Assembly: GCA_015680685.1 (NCBI GenBank)
Contig: MNCI01025009.1
Coordinates: 189,074-253,073 of the forward strand
Length of the DNA: 64,000 nt
Direction: 5' to 3'
Origin: Gnetum montanum
Taxonomy: Eukaryota; Streptophyta; Gnetopsida; Gnetales; Gnetaceae
Each line of letters opens with the position of its first letter. Positions within the stretch are counted from its first letter, which is position 1. This document shows positions 9,800-21,429 of this stretch, piece by piece. The translations under genes were made by a program, and so were the position numbers. A model generated the notes under the pieces. The model was not told the DNA's origin and did no database searches. It saw only the letters and a program-made list of their open reading frames with translations.

Positions 9800-12270
9800 A
9801 TTTGCTATCACATGGAAGGTATTATAAGGATAAGAATATTAAAAACCTTAAGTATATTAATAAAAAATAAATTTTTAGAATGCTAGAATCTCTAATTCTA
9901 TCACCCATGGGACCATAATCATCATTATAAGCCATACATAAGAGAAAATAGGACAATTACAAAGGATCATAAAAGAACTTAACACTTTTTGGACATTGTT
10001 TTGAAAATTTTTCTAACTTTATAATCATATGAGCTAAAGAACTTAATGGAACTAAGGTCATGAGTAAGGTATAAATCTATTAATGATAAATTACAACACC
10101 TTAATAACATCAAACCCTTGATTGATTGCAAATAACCCCAAAAAGAGGAGAATAAGAAGGACCTTCACAAGGTGCAACCACACACTTAAGAGGTGGCAGA
10201 GTTTGACTAAGAGAACAAGGCCCACTAGTCAAATATGAAGAACATGAGGCCCAATCATTTAGCATTCATTAAGAGGCTCCTACTATAGGGTAGTTGTTCT
10301 AAGGAGAGGCTATAGAACCATAGGCTCCAGTGCAAGGACAAGGCCTCATGTTGTCCCAGGAATGCCTTGAAGCCATCCAGGAGAAATCCATGTTGACCAC
10401 GATCATTATGGAAATGAACTTAGTTGCTTAAACTTGTAGCACCAAGGAAAGACCTTGACGATGAACAAGAATAATAACTAGAAAAGAAGCTAGAATAAGA
10501 AAAAGAAATAGAGGAAGAGTCTAAGTAGTGGTGAGAGCCATAAGTTTCACCACCACTGCTACAAGATTACTAGCCCACAATGAGCCATCTATAGTGCATA
10601 GCTAAAACTCTTAATTGGGGAAGTAGGAACAAATCAAACCTCTTCCAAGTCATCAATGATGATATGTAGCCAACCATTTCTATTGATCTATCAAGGGGGC
10701 ATATTTATTTAGAATCAGGAGGAGAAGCCCAATGGTCATAGCAAATCTTTAGAAATGCTACATATTTTTAAGTAATGCTTGAAATAGGAGAAGGTGCTAC
10801 CATCATCGTCATGAAACACCAAGATGTGGTAGGAATAATATAAGTTATCACAGATCACATTAAAAAATCTTTTAATGTGCCTGTTGTGCCTTCAGTGGAC
10901 TTAACTAGGACCAGAGATGTTCAAATGCTAGTTGGAACTGCAATGACTCCTACAAACCATGAGGATATTCTTGACAAATTACTGTAGACTGAATAAGTGA
11001 TAACTTATTTTGACATCCCCAATGATGTCACTATAGTTTAGTCAAACCTCATCACCACAAAAGGGAAGCTAGTCATGGTAGAGACTAGTGCAAAGCATGC
11101 AGAAATAGAAGTGCATCAACTACAATAAGAGGTAGCTACCCTAATAGCTAGAAGATGGGACCATACTAAATTCATTATGCCTAAATAGTTAGAATAATTT
11201 CAAAAAATGAAACTAGGCTATTTGATTGAATAGAATAAAGCTACTAAACAAGAAAAGGAGAAAGTAGTCTGAAATGCCTCAACTATCAAAGCTCAAGCGT
11301 ATGCCCATAAGAAGGCATTGACCACTCCATAAGAGGAGAATAAACAACTTGTTGTTGATAATGCAAGGTTGACCACTATAGAGAAATAGAAAAATATCTT
11401 AGAAGAAAGTGTCTACCAGTTGAGAGAACAAGTGATTAGGGCCAACCAAGACATAAGTAGATTGACTAGAGAAAATTGAACCCTCTCAATGAAGGAGGTC
11501 CATGAAATACATAAAAAAATTTTAATTAAGATAAGCACATGGCAAAACGAGGCCAAGAAACATAAAAAGTTGAAGGAGCACTTCTAGGACCAAATTGGCT
11601 TGTACAAATAGATTAATGAAAAAGAGATCTAGATGGCAAAGGCCTTCATCAATTCTATGTTAATGTAGAATCCTAACTAGCAGCCAATCTTGGATAGCTA
11701 TGCCTTGGTACATCAAGCAAAAGTGAAGAACAAGGGCGTACAGATTGAATATTTAAAAGAATACATGGCATTAGCTAACCTTCATTATGCCAACCTTGCC
11801 ATGTTAATAGTAGGTTGATCTTGAAATGAGCTAGAGTAGCAAGTAGTAGCTACCTATGCACTATATGAAAAGAATTTGCAAACAAGAAAAGTGCTCTTTA
11901 GAAACTCCATGTGGTAAACTTAGAATTGGAAGTAATTAAGGCTCACTACCATAGACAAAGAGATGTAGCCTCATACTTGACCAAAATATTGATGGATCAT
12001 CATGTATTGAAAGAAAATAGTAGGGCCTTCAAGGAGGAACAACGATAGTTTGCAACCTAGTATGTGAAAGCGAATAAGATGTTCTCATAGCTACCATGTC
12101 TATGGGATGCATTGGTTCTAGCACACATTGGCTCATTAGCCTAGATGGTACATGATCCAAAAATGGAGAAGGAGAAGTTGCAAGTCCTCCTGAATTGCTA
12201 CAAATTCCAAAATCCTAACTACAAGGGGAAACATCCCATGGAAGAGCCATTGCCTTCGAGAACTACATGA
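9800..12270 (+). pseudogene. Accessory coiled-coil ORF of element Z
   Basis: From about 10880 to 11830 one frame stays readable, broken by isolated stops that are nearly all TAG. It encodes a Lys/Glu/Gln-rich, heptad-like coiled coil with pieces such as NKQLVVDNARLTTIEK and EESVYQLREQVIRANQD. A block around 11600-11810 (INEKEI, then EYMALANLHYANLAML) is clearly homologous to the accessory ORF of Y (INEKHI, EYMELANPHYANLVMM). The N-terminal part (9800-10880) is too degraded to read. It occupies the place often called env-like in Athila elements, but I see no signal peptide or membrane segment, so no envelope role is supported. Confidence 0.55.
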
Positions 12271-12443
12271 TTTTTCCCTAATTTTTTTATTTTTTCATGT
12301 TATGTCCCTTTTTTAAAACACCACTACAGCATGGAAAAGTTAATTTGTGTGTCTAGTTATGTTAGTCAATAATCCCATACCTTCCTAATATTTTATAAAG
12401 AACATGTTCCTCATTTTTTTTAACTTGAGGACATGTTTCCATT

Positions 12444-12457
12444 CAATCATGGAGGTA
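12444..12457 (+). other. Polypurine tract of element Z
   Basis: CAATCATGGAGGTA abuts the TGATAAGTCATG start of the 3' LTR. It is a degenerate version of the TTAGTCATGGGGG tract of related copies. Confidence 0.6.
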
Positions 12458-13314
12458 TGATAAGTCATGTTTTGCAAGGTTCTGATATCGGATCCATGAT
12501 ATCATGTTTATGATATTAGGGCACAATCTTTGATGTTGTGGATTCGATATCACCTCTTCCATGCATGCCTATAAATACCACACTTGGATGCATGGTTGAG
12601 ACATAGAAGAAATAAAGAAGATAGAATTAGATTCATAGATTTTTGATTTCAATCTTTGTTAGTTTCTAATGCATGCCCATAGTATGATGTTAAGTGATTG
12701 TACAACATCCTTATTTGAGTATGAAATACTTAGACAAGTTACATGTTTGGCAATAAAGATCAAGGTTTCTTTCATCATTGTAGCATCCACTTAGCTTTAT
12801 TATTGCTTTTAATTACTTAAATGTTTACTATTTTCTCTATTTAATATTTTCATTTATTATTATTTATTGCTACCATTAAGTGGAATGAGTGCTTAAGTGT
12901 AATTACTTGGTAACCTAGTAGTGTATTGTTTGGCATGCCTAGTGATGTACACTTAGTAGTCCTAGTTGTATTTATGCAAAGTATAAGTTGTGTGTGAATG
13001 GTTAGGGATGGATACTCATCACACATAGGCTAGTTTAGACTTTACTTTCCATTGTGAATTAGAATAAAACAATTGAAATTTTTATTATCACTGGGAGTAG
13101 CTTAGGGCTAAATAACATTAAGAATCATATGCCTCACTTTAGATTAAACCATATGTGAAAAAGCTACCACTAGTCCAAGTGGGAAGAAAATGAACTATGA
13201 TCAAGACATAATGATTTAGATGCACAAACAGTCCCATCCATAGAATTTGATTAGATCATGCATGAACACTTGTCATTCGTATGGTTGGGCATAAGGGTAC
13301 CTAGCTATTCATCA
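12458..13314 (+). mobile_element. 3' LTR of element Z
   Basis: The 857-bp LTR runs from TGATAAGTCATG to GCTATTCATCA. U3 has repeated GATATC-like words (12483-12550) before TATAAATA at 12570. U5 ends with the CGTATGGTTGGGCATAAGGG block. It is of the same family as the element A LTR. It is followed at once by a minus-strand LTR fragment, implying that Z inserted in another LTR. Confidence 0.85.
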
Positions 13315-13787
13315 GTTGCCAAGTGTCAATTATTGGGCATATTAAATTGACACTACTAGGATGCCAAGCATTGAATGGTATGCTCAAAGTGGTTGTACTT
13401 ATGTGTTCATTATTAAGCATATTAATTAATTAAGACAAGAATGTAAATTGCATTAATAATAAAGTTCATGTAAGAAATATTAATCTAGTCCAAGTGTTAC
13501 AAGGAATGTTAAGAATCTCATCTTTATTGCAAGTCACATCAATGTGTTTATGTACAAGGTGCTTGAAAAAAGATTTGTACAATTTCTTAAGTTTCTACTG
13601 TAGCCACTCAAAAAATATTCTAACTCTAGTGAAAGAAAACTACAATAATTTGACTGTACTAATGACATAATGTGCCATAAATGTGGTGGGTATGCACATT
13701 TATATAAGCTTAACATGACATTGCGGAAATGCATTTTTTCATGTGTTAACAAGGTTGTATCAATGCAATAATCAACATGATTCATCA
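13315..13787 (-). mobile_element. LTR fragment of element D (minus strand)
   Basis: On the minus strand it begins TGATGAATCATG at 13787 and carries a TATATAAATGTG box at about 13700. It then has the same R-U5 boxes as the C LTR, for example the complement of GTATGCTCAAAGTGGTTGTA near 13380. The U5 end is missing at the junction with the Z LTR. No internal D sequence is visible to the right, so D may be a solo LTR, or its body may lie left of the window. Confidence 0.7.
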
Positions 13788-14057
13788 CATAGTCATTACC
13801 ATATATGTCTCTTTTTTATCTTTGTTTTTCTCTTTAGTCTTCATACATGCCATCTATGTTTTATTTATATCATGTTTCTCTGTGATCTTATCTATATATT
13901 TTTTTTGCTTTCATTATTTTTAAAATTTTTTTAGTTTATTTTATTTTTTATTATTTTTTTGTATGACTATTTTTTCCTTTTATCTTAGTCATTTTCTTTT
14001 ATTTTATGTGTACATATTTGATGAAATAATTTGTCAAGAATTCATTTTAGAGAAAAT
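13788..14057 (+). repeat. T-rich dispersed repeat, copy 1
   Basis: The sequence starting CATAGTCATTACC and ending near TTAGAGAAAATGTTA is a diverged copy of 30549-30800. Shared words include TTTTATTTATATCA, TCATTTT.TTTTATTTTATGT and GAAATAA.TTGTCA. It is noncoding and very T-rich. Confidence 0.6.
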
Positions 14058-14205
14058 GTTAGCCTAGCGATAAGACGCTTGATTTGGAAGCTCCAGGTCA
14101 TAAGTTCAATTTTTGTGGGTAGTGTTGAGGTATATGAAGTTTTAATTGGACTATTTATCTTGGGATGCACCTATGTTCAACTTATTTTTAGGTTCCAACA
14201 CCTCC
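14058..14205 (+). mobile_element. tRNA-derived SINE, copy 1
   Basis: The head has Pol III promoter-like boxes: TAGCCTAGCGATAAGAC (A box) and GGTCATAAGTTCAATTTT (B box), with tRNA-like spacing. The body runs through TTGGGATGCACCTATGTTCAA and ends GGTTCCAACACC. A second copy follows directly, and a third is at 26753. Confidence 0.65.
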
Positions 14206-14230
14206 TATTTTAGATAAAATGTTAATGATG

Positions 14231-14374
14231 AGGTGTTAGCGTAGGAGTAAGACTCTTGATTTAAAAACTCTAAGCCATGAGTTTAATTCTAGTGAGCAAT
14301 GCTAAGTTATACAATTATATGTAGACTATATATTGGGATGTACCTATATTTCAATTATTTTTGGTTCCAACACC
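14231..14374 (+). mobile_element. tRNA-derived SINE, copy 2 (tandem)
   Basis: It repeats the same order as copy 1: GTTAGCGTAGGAGTAAGAC (A box), GCCATGAGTTTAATTCTAGT (B box), TTGGGATGTACCTATATTTC, and the ending GGTTCCAACACC. It is separated from copy 1 by about 25 bases, forming a head-to-tail dimer. Confidence 0.65.
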
Positions 14375-14637
14375 AAATAACATCTTACCATCATTCCACA
14401 TAATGAAAATCCCTAGCCCTTAAAATTAATATTTTTTAAAAAAACATTATCAAACTTTAATTAGGTTGGATTATATTTGAACCTTTAGATCATTGGTACT
14501 CAAGATGTTATGTTTGGAGAGGTAGATAAATAGTAAAAATTTTAGGCCCTTTTTTGTGAGCCAGTTGTGATAGTATCATATTTAAATTTTATTTTAAAAT
14601 AATCATAATGTTATCATTGAAACTAAATAACTGAAGC
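14375..14637. other. AT-rich sequence, nothing recognised
   Basis: No ORF, repeat or motif I can support lies between the SINE dimer and the SINE tail interrupted by element C. Confidence 0.4.
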
Positions 14638-14712
14638 ATTTTCCCTACTTACAAAGAAGGGTAGATATTACATAGTAGATAAGAGTGTCCCACTACAAGG
14701 TCACTCCACTAC
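14638..14712 (-). mobile_element. Tail part of a SINE split by element C
   Basis: Read on the minus strand from 14712 (GTAGTGGAGTGACC...), this continues naturally from the tRNA-like head at 24763-24836 once element C is removed. The flanks ACTAC (14708-14712) and ACTAT (24763-24767) look like a target-site duplication with one transition. The distal end is uncertain. Confidence 0.4.
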
Positions 14713-15563
14713 TAATGAGCAACCATATGAATCACAAGCATTTACACATAATCTGGTCAAATTCTATAGACCTTAAGTTCTTAAGTACACTGGTTCTAGG
14801 ACATGCAATCTAATTATGACAATCATTTTCTTCTCAACTATGAGTGTGGAGCTTAATTATATGGTTAAGTATAATTAAGCTCATGATTTTTATTATTTTA
14901 TACTTTTTGTCAATGATTAAGAATGGGTTGAAACATAATTTATAATCAATTTAACTTAATCTAATTGTTGATCAATAACTAACTATCCTAACATAAGTGT
15001 TTGATCTCACTTTCCATGCACATCCTATACATGTATAATGTAGCTAGGTTACTAAATGTTAAGTGTTCCTAGGATTACCAAGAGTTATATGCATGCTCAA
15101 AGTGGTTGTACTTATTTTCTTAATTAATTATCTTCTATTGAATCTAAATAGCTAACTTTAGCTTAATTACTTGAAAGCATTAAAGGAAACTACATGAAAT
15201 ATTAAATGCATAAACAAAATATTTAAGCTGCCCAAGGTGCTGCAAGGTTTAATTAGAAAGCTCATTTTTATATCTGCACATACTGCTATGCTCAGGTACA
15301 ATAGTACTCAAACAAATATTCGTACACTCAATGACTCATGTTGTGGGTACTTTGGAAAATATTCTAACTTTGGAAAAAACAAACTACAATAGATTCACTA
15401 TATTATGATAAAAAATATATGGAAACTATGTGCCCAAGCGCTATATTTATAGGTTAGCACATACCCCATTATATTATATATTTGACATCGCATCTTAAAG
15501 TCCAATATTAGGTATCCAATATTGAGGCTCTAATATTGAAACTAGTGAAAACATGATTCATCA
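14713..15563 (-). mobile_element. 3' LTR of element C
   Basis: On the minus strand it starts TGATGAATCATG at 15563. U3 contains the words TCCAATATTAGG and CCAATATTGAGG (complement, 15500-15530), then a TATAAATATAG box near 15446-15456. The U5 end near 14713 has lost about 20 bases next to TAATGAG compared with the 5' LTR at 23906. Confidence 0.8.
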
Positions 15564-15582
15564 TATCCCCACAACTAAATGA
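15564..15582 (-). other. Polypurine tract of element C
   Basis: The minus strand reads TTTAGTTGTGGGGATA directly before the LTR start. It is the equivalent of TTAGTCATGGGG in the other copies. Confidence 0.6.
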
Positions 15583-16469
15583 AAACTCATCCTTAAGTGA
15601 ACAAGGAGGAACAAGTTTCTTACAAAATATTGGGTAGGTATGTGATTATTGACTAACATACAAACTAACTTCAATGGAATAGATAAATTTTGAGTGCCCA
15701 AGTATACAAATTTACAAACTTTTACAAAATTGGGTGTTCATGACAATAGAATTGAACACCTTAGACAAAATTGACATCCAACTCCTCCGGTAGTTGAAGA
15801 GTGAGGAAGAAGATCTAATGATTACAAATAGTCATCATCACATGGTACTATTGCATCATCCTTAGTGAAGATAGTCTCACTTCTAGTCCACGCTTTCCAC
15901 TACAATCACAAAATTTTTTTTGAATTAGTGTGCAATGTGTAATGTATAGCTTTTAAGTACCTTGTATCTTCGACAATTACACTTGGTTGGTTTGTGATTA
16001 TGATGGATTGATTTCATTATTAGGAAGGTTAAAAAATAGATGAAAGGGATAAGTGGTCCATTAAATTGTGAAAATTTCAGACATGATGAAATTCTTGAAG
16101 AGGTTTTAAGAATTCACAAAAAATAAACAAAGGATTTCATTGACAAATGTTGTGAAGATGTGCACAATTGGATGTCATTGATGGAACACACAAAAGGATT
16201 TGATTTTGAGAATGTTTGAGGATAAATAACTTAACTAACACAATCAAAATATATGCAAATGGATTCTCCTCAAAGTAGGTATAGGCCTTTTATTACCCTT
16301 GTATAACTTCAAATCGAGAAGTCCATGGGCCCCATGGATGATTAATGGTTACATAAAGTTAAGAACAAAAACCTGAAAGAAACTACCTATGAATTTTGAC
16401 ATATTAAACTAAGATATCGAATCAAGAACATGAAACTAGTAGTGAGGTGAGACATGGGAAGCATAGATG

Positions 16470-16505
<36 letters not shown>

Positions 16506-17519
16506 ATGGACTTCCCAACTAAGGTAACATGAAGTCCCTTCTGAATTTTGTGGTTAAATGACCCAATAAAATTCATCTTTAGTCTAAACAAAAATCAACC
16601 ACATTTAATGACTTCACATCACCATTCTAAGAGACACAAGAGTGCTCACACAAGATAACCACCATTCCTTAAGAAGAAAAGAGAAGTAGGAAGTGAGGAA
16701 GGATCTTAGTTAGAGGGGACTTTCAGGCATGGGTAACATGTCTTTCTAGTCCCATAACTAGTGCTTGTAGCCCATTTATTTTGTCTAAGGTGTGTGCCTT
16801 GAATTTCCATCATCAATTTTTTCTTTTTTCTTTTTTTTCTAATGATAGAAACCACACCATGCAAAGACTTATTCAACTTTCTATTATTGGTTGACATAGA
16901 ATGGTAAAAAATCCATGAAAACACACATGCACCCAAGTAAGTAGAAAGGCATATAGAGCACTGAATCACCTTGAAGTCACACTTGGTTTAAACCCTTGAA
17001 TCCTTCCAAAATCCAAAAACTACCAAGGTTAAAAATTTGGTAAGGTTTTATTAATGAAAAAGGAACTGCACATTTCCAAAATAAGGAAAACCATAGAATT
17101 TGTGGATGGGTGATGTTGTGGACTCACTGCCTACTTCATGAAAGAGAAACCATGTCCTAATTATCTATAACAAAATTCAAAGCTAGAATTTAGACACCAA
17201 CAATCAAATAACTAGATAGCACATGCCCACATCAATCAAACCACATTGTATCCAGTTGGCAATAAGGCACATTATTACTAAAACACAATAAGAAAAATCA
17301 CATCCAAATAAAGGAAAATATACAAGAAATTGTAAAATACTTAAGAAAAATAAAAAATACTAATAATGTTGTAAAAAAATTTGTTTGGAAAATTAATAAC
17401 GTAAAAAAAGAAATGATGTAAGATAAAGAATGTATAAAACAAAAAGTTCTAAAAGTAATAAGGTGTAAAAAAAATTAGATGAAAAAATGAGGAGCCACTT
17501 ATGTAGTTAACATGGATGA
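15583..17519 (-). other. 3' noncoding region of element C
   Basis: No coding frame is kept. It shares blocks with X's 41549-43630 (for example the complement of TTCATCATTTTGTGATTGTAG-type sequence near 15890-15915) and the GGCATGGGTAACATGTCTTTC block at 16728. A (GA)14 microsatellite lies at 16473-16501. The accessory ORF seen in Y and Z is absent. Confidence 0.55.
16473..16501 (+). repeat. (GA)n microsatellite
   Basis: An uninterrupted run of about 14 GA units lies inside the 3' noncoding region of element C. Confidence 0.95.
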
Positions 17520-17520
17520 C

Positions 17521-17540
17521 CATCTCCCCCATGACTAAGT
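17521..17540 (-). other. Internal PPT-like motif, element C
   Basis: The minus strand reads ACTTAGTCATGGGGGAGATG just after the end of integrase. It is near-identical to the same boundary in X (41529) and Y (48415). Confidence 0.65.
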
Positions 17541-17579
17541 TGAAAGGAGGAGATCCAAAATATTGAGTGTGTTTGTCCA

Positions 17580-18830
17580 TCCAATGAAGCATTTGTTTCA
17601 CTAGCTTACTTAGGCTCATGGAAAGGTTTGACTTGTTGTATGTTGACTTGCTACTTCTTGTTTGGGCTTTTAGGTTTGTAGATCATCATGGTCCTAGAAG
17701 AAAAAGTTTCATAAATTATATAAGGTCCTTCCCACAATGTTTGGAATGTAGTTCATTGAGGTACATGTCTGGGATTATAGTAGAGAACCTTATCTCTTAC
17801 TTAAAAATTAACATTATAAATTCTAAGGTCATGGTGCTTTTTGTTGAATGCCTTGCGCAACTCGTTAGATGATAGAACCAACAATTAGTTTTCATCTAGC
17901 AAGTTGAGATTCATTAATTTTTCTTTTTGTAATAGACTTAAGTTAAGTTCAAGGTCATAGGCTACTAAAAGTGGATGGAGCTTAGATTGAATAAAAAGTG
18001 TTGGTAATTTTTCATACACCAACTCATAAGAAGAATAGCCTATAGGAAGTTTTCATGTTGAGTGGTAGGCCCAAAGGGAATCATTGAGTTTTTTTCTCCA
18101 GTGTTTTCTATATTTGCTAATAGTTCTAGTTAGAATCTTTGTGATTTTCCTATTTGTATTTTTAGCTTGATCATTGGCTTGGGGGTGGTAGGGTGTCGTT
18201 AGTTTATGTTCAACACCTAAGCATTACATAAGCTTCTAAAAGTAGTGCCTATAAAGTATGTTCCATTATTAGAAATTAATGCACGTGACAATCAAACCTA
18301 TTTACAACATTTTGGTGTACAAACCAAGTAGTAGTAGAATATGTATAGTCAATGATGGCTACTACTTCTACCCATATCCTATAATAGTTAATAGTGACTA
18401 TGATGTACATATTTTCATTTGACATGGGCATGATGGGACCCATGAAATCAATGCCCTAGATGTTGAAGGATTCTAGTGGTTGGATCCACTATTGAGGTCC
18501 CTCCATTCGAGGAATCATTCCACCATCACATTGGTAGCATTCACAAGAGTGGACATATTGGTGAGCATCCCTAAAGATTCTTGACAAATAATAACCTACC
18601 ATTAATATTTTAATGGATGTGCATCTCCCAGCATAGTGGCCCCCACAAGGACCTTCATGACCATCCTAAATAATGTGTAGTTGATCAGCATCAGGGACAC
18701 ACCAAATACTAGACCATTAATGCATAGCTTGTAGAGGTGTCCATTGATCTTCATGAAGCATTTTACCTAGTGAAGAAACTATTGTTTCTTCTAGTGATCC
18801 AATCCTTATTGCATCTCTTGAGTGAGAAGA
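17580..18830 (-). pseudogene. pol (INT): Integrase remnant, element C
   Basis: Integrase inserts the cDNA into the chromosome. The minus strand shows the core with GIDFMGPIMPMSN (first catalytic Asp kept). It then shows LISNNGTYF, where the second Asp of the D,D,E triad is now Asn, and NDQAKNTNR, where the Glu is now Lys. After that come LWAYHST, IGYSSYELVY and the C-terminal FQTLWEGPYIIYE segment. Stops and small frameshifts are scattered. It lies between RNase H on its right and the TTAGTCATGGGGG motif on its left. Confidence 0.85.
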
Positions 18831-18839
18831 TAAGTGAGA

Positions 18840-20330
18840 ATGGCATCATACCATTTAGGATTAGTGGCCAATTGTTTAGTTATATCCCTAGTAAAGAGAA
18901 GTTCATCAAAAAATAGATCAAATAGTGGGCCTTCATCCTCTTTGTTGTCCCATTGCAACCGAGACAAGTGGTCAATGACTACATTATCAGTTTCTTTTTT
19001 ATCTATCATTATAAGATCAAATTTCTATAAGATCACTAGCCACTATATCACATGGGAGATCACCATTGGTTTGTTCATGAGGAAGAAAATGGCACTATGA
19101 TCCATGTGCATAAAAACCTTGTATCCAAGCACATAATGCCTAAAATTTTCTAAAGAAAATACCATTGCCATCAATTATTTTTCTATGGTGGTGTAGTTCA
19201 GCTATGCATCCATAATGCTTCATCTTGCACAATGGATGTAATATGGATATAGCTTATCATACATCCTCATAAGCATAGCTCCCAAGGAATAATTTGATGC
19301 ATCCATCATGACATCAAATGGTCTGGACCAATAGGGTGCTTGTAGGATTGCAGTTTCTACAAGTTTCTCTCTCATCTATTGGAATGATTTTTCACATTTG
19401 TTGCTATAGATAAATGGGGAATCTTTCTTTGTTAGCTCAACTAATGGTTTTGTGATCATAGAGAAATTCTCTATGAATGATTAGTAGTAGCCAATGTGTC
19501 CTAGGAATGATCAAACATCTTTGATGGTTTCTAGTTGATGAGTAATTCCTTAGATCACCCTTATTTTTTTAGGGTTGACCTCAATTCCTACTTATGATAT
19601 TTTATGCCCTAGTATAATGCACTTCTTGACCATTAGGTGACTCGTTTGCTAGTTGGGCCTTAGATTTGTTTCAACACATTTTTTGAGCACTTGCTCAATG
19701 TGGTCCAGAGCTCGCTCAAATGTAGATCCATAGGTGGAGAATTCATCCATGAAAATTTCCATATTACTACTAATCTACTATTGAAAAATGCTTAAGACCA
19801 AGTATTGGAAAGTAGCCAGAGCATTGCATTGACCAAAAGGAACCTTGCAATATGCAAAGGTCCCCTAGGGACTCATGAATGTTGTCTCAACCTAGTGCTC
19901 TAGTGCAATCTGAATTTGGTTATAGCCATTATAACCATCTAGAAAACTATAAAAGTAATGCCTAGATATTATGTCTAACACCTAATCAACAAATGAAAAT
20001 GGAAAATGATCCTTGAATGTTGCTATATTTAGCTATCAAAAATCAATGTAGATCCACCATTTTCCTCCTTTCTTAGGCACAATCATGAGTGGATAAACCC
20101 ACTCACTATCTACAATGGGATAGATGAAACTTTTCTTAAGGAGTTATTCAATTTTCTTCTTGATGATTTGCTTCAATTTATGGTTCAATTGCCTCTATAG
20201 CTACCTCTTTGGCTTCATGGCCAGGTCTATGTAGATATGATGCTAGCATATCCTAGGATCAATCCCTATGAGTTCAAGATATGACCAAGCAAAATTTGCT
20301 GACCATTTCTCAACCACTTTCAATAGCATC
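18840..20330 (-). pseudogene. pol (RT-RH): Reverse transcriptase-RNase H remnant, element C
   Basis: The minus strand shows RT motifs in order. The N-terminal IDPRIC block is near 20270. FLDGYNGYNQIQIALEH follows near 19920-19990. The active-site box reads IFMDEFSTYG (about 19745), so the second Asp of the F/Y-x-D-D motif is changed to Glu. RNase H follows at about 19390-19010, and the linker to integrase keeps VIDHLSRLQWDNKEDEG at 18900-19000. Several stops sit where X or Y also have stops or Gln codons. Confidence 0.85.
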
Positions 20331-20710
20331 TTTTTCTATTTTTAAGCAAGATTTGCATTGATTATTACTAGCTTCCCATTTCCTAAAAATACATATTCCA
20401 TGCTAGCATGTAGATCTTTTAATTAAAGGGGCTTTTTCTTGAAATTATCAAGAATTTCCAGCTCTTCCCAATAGGTATCATCACTTGTATTATTACAGAC
20501 TTGGTAATGAACTTACTCTAGTTCATTCATGTCTGCAACATATGCGCATGTCAGGCTCTTAGTAGGTTCCATGCAAATTGTGCTTCTTTCAAGATTAGTG
20601 GTCAGCCACTAGGTGCTCTCTTGTTTTTTAGCTATTGTGTGAAGAAACCTTTGAATATTTTCTTCTAATGTGCAATGCTTACATGTAGAAATAGATGCTT
20701 ATTTCACTGA

Positions 20711-21170
20711 CTAGAGTTTCTGCACATAATTGCACCCTATATTGCTGTACATGATGCATGGAACTTGCTTCTTCTCGATCTTCTTAAATGCATTTTCTTT
20801 AGATATTTTTAGGGAAAGATCTTTGATACCCATTCTTGCATTAATGATGCTTAGCAATGCTCTTCCCATGATGATTTGGAAGTCCCATTTATAGTTCTTC
20901 ACCTTGATTACTTGGAAATCAACAAAATAAGACCACCCATAGACGGTGATCACAATGTCTTCCACCAATCCCAATGGGACAGTGATGAACTATTCTACCA
21001 ATTCTAATATGATATTGCTCTTCTTGAGAGGAGGTAGATTCCATGTAGTATACATCTCATGAGAAATCAAATTGACATTGGAACTTGAATCAAGAAGAGT
21101 TTTGCATAGTTCATTCCCATTAATTTACAAATAAATAAGAGGACTCCTAGGATTAGCTAATTCTTAGAAA
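20711..21170 (-). pseudogene. pol (PR): Aspartic protease remnant, element C
   Basis: The minus strand has LLDSSSNVNLISHEMYTTW, the catalytic region. The Asp is kept, but the Gly expected two residues later is Ser. It continues with LVEDIVITVYGWSYFVDF and an open stretch to 20711 ending MGRALLSIINARMGIKDLSL. The protease would process the Gag-Pol polyprotein. Its order relative to gag (right) and RT (left) is normal. Confidence 0.8.
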
Positions 21171-21429
21171 GGTTACTAGGATGGATCCAATCATATACAA
21201 CATGAGTAAGCATAATAGTATGGAACTTGGGAAGTATTTGATTTGAAGGGGACTCAAAGGAATTAGGTACAAAGGGAGATGGAGAAACAAGGTTATCAGT
21301 TGTCGGTATATGTGAGGGCTTAGGTGGACTATGGAGTTGGAAGAAAGGTCCTTTCTTTGATCAAGTGTCTAAACCACTTGGTTTATGAACTGATTATAGA
21401 TTAACAACCTTGGTGGCGATGCGTTGTTG

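Noticed and set aside
10880-11830. Alternative genetic code reading TAG as Gln
   Set aside because: The intact RING gene uses the standard code with a TGA stop, and CAG codons survive at homologous sites in other copies, so deamination is the simpler explanation.
14058-14130. Functional tRNA gene
   Set aside because: A- and B-box-like words are present, but there is no full cloverleaf or clear anticodon arm, and the same unit is repeated with a long body, so it is a SINE head.
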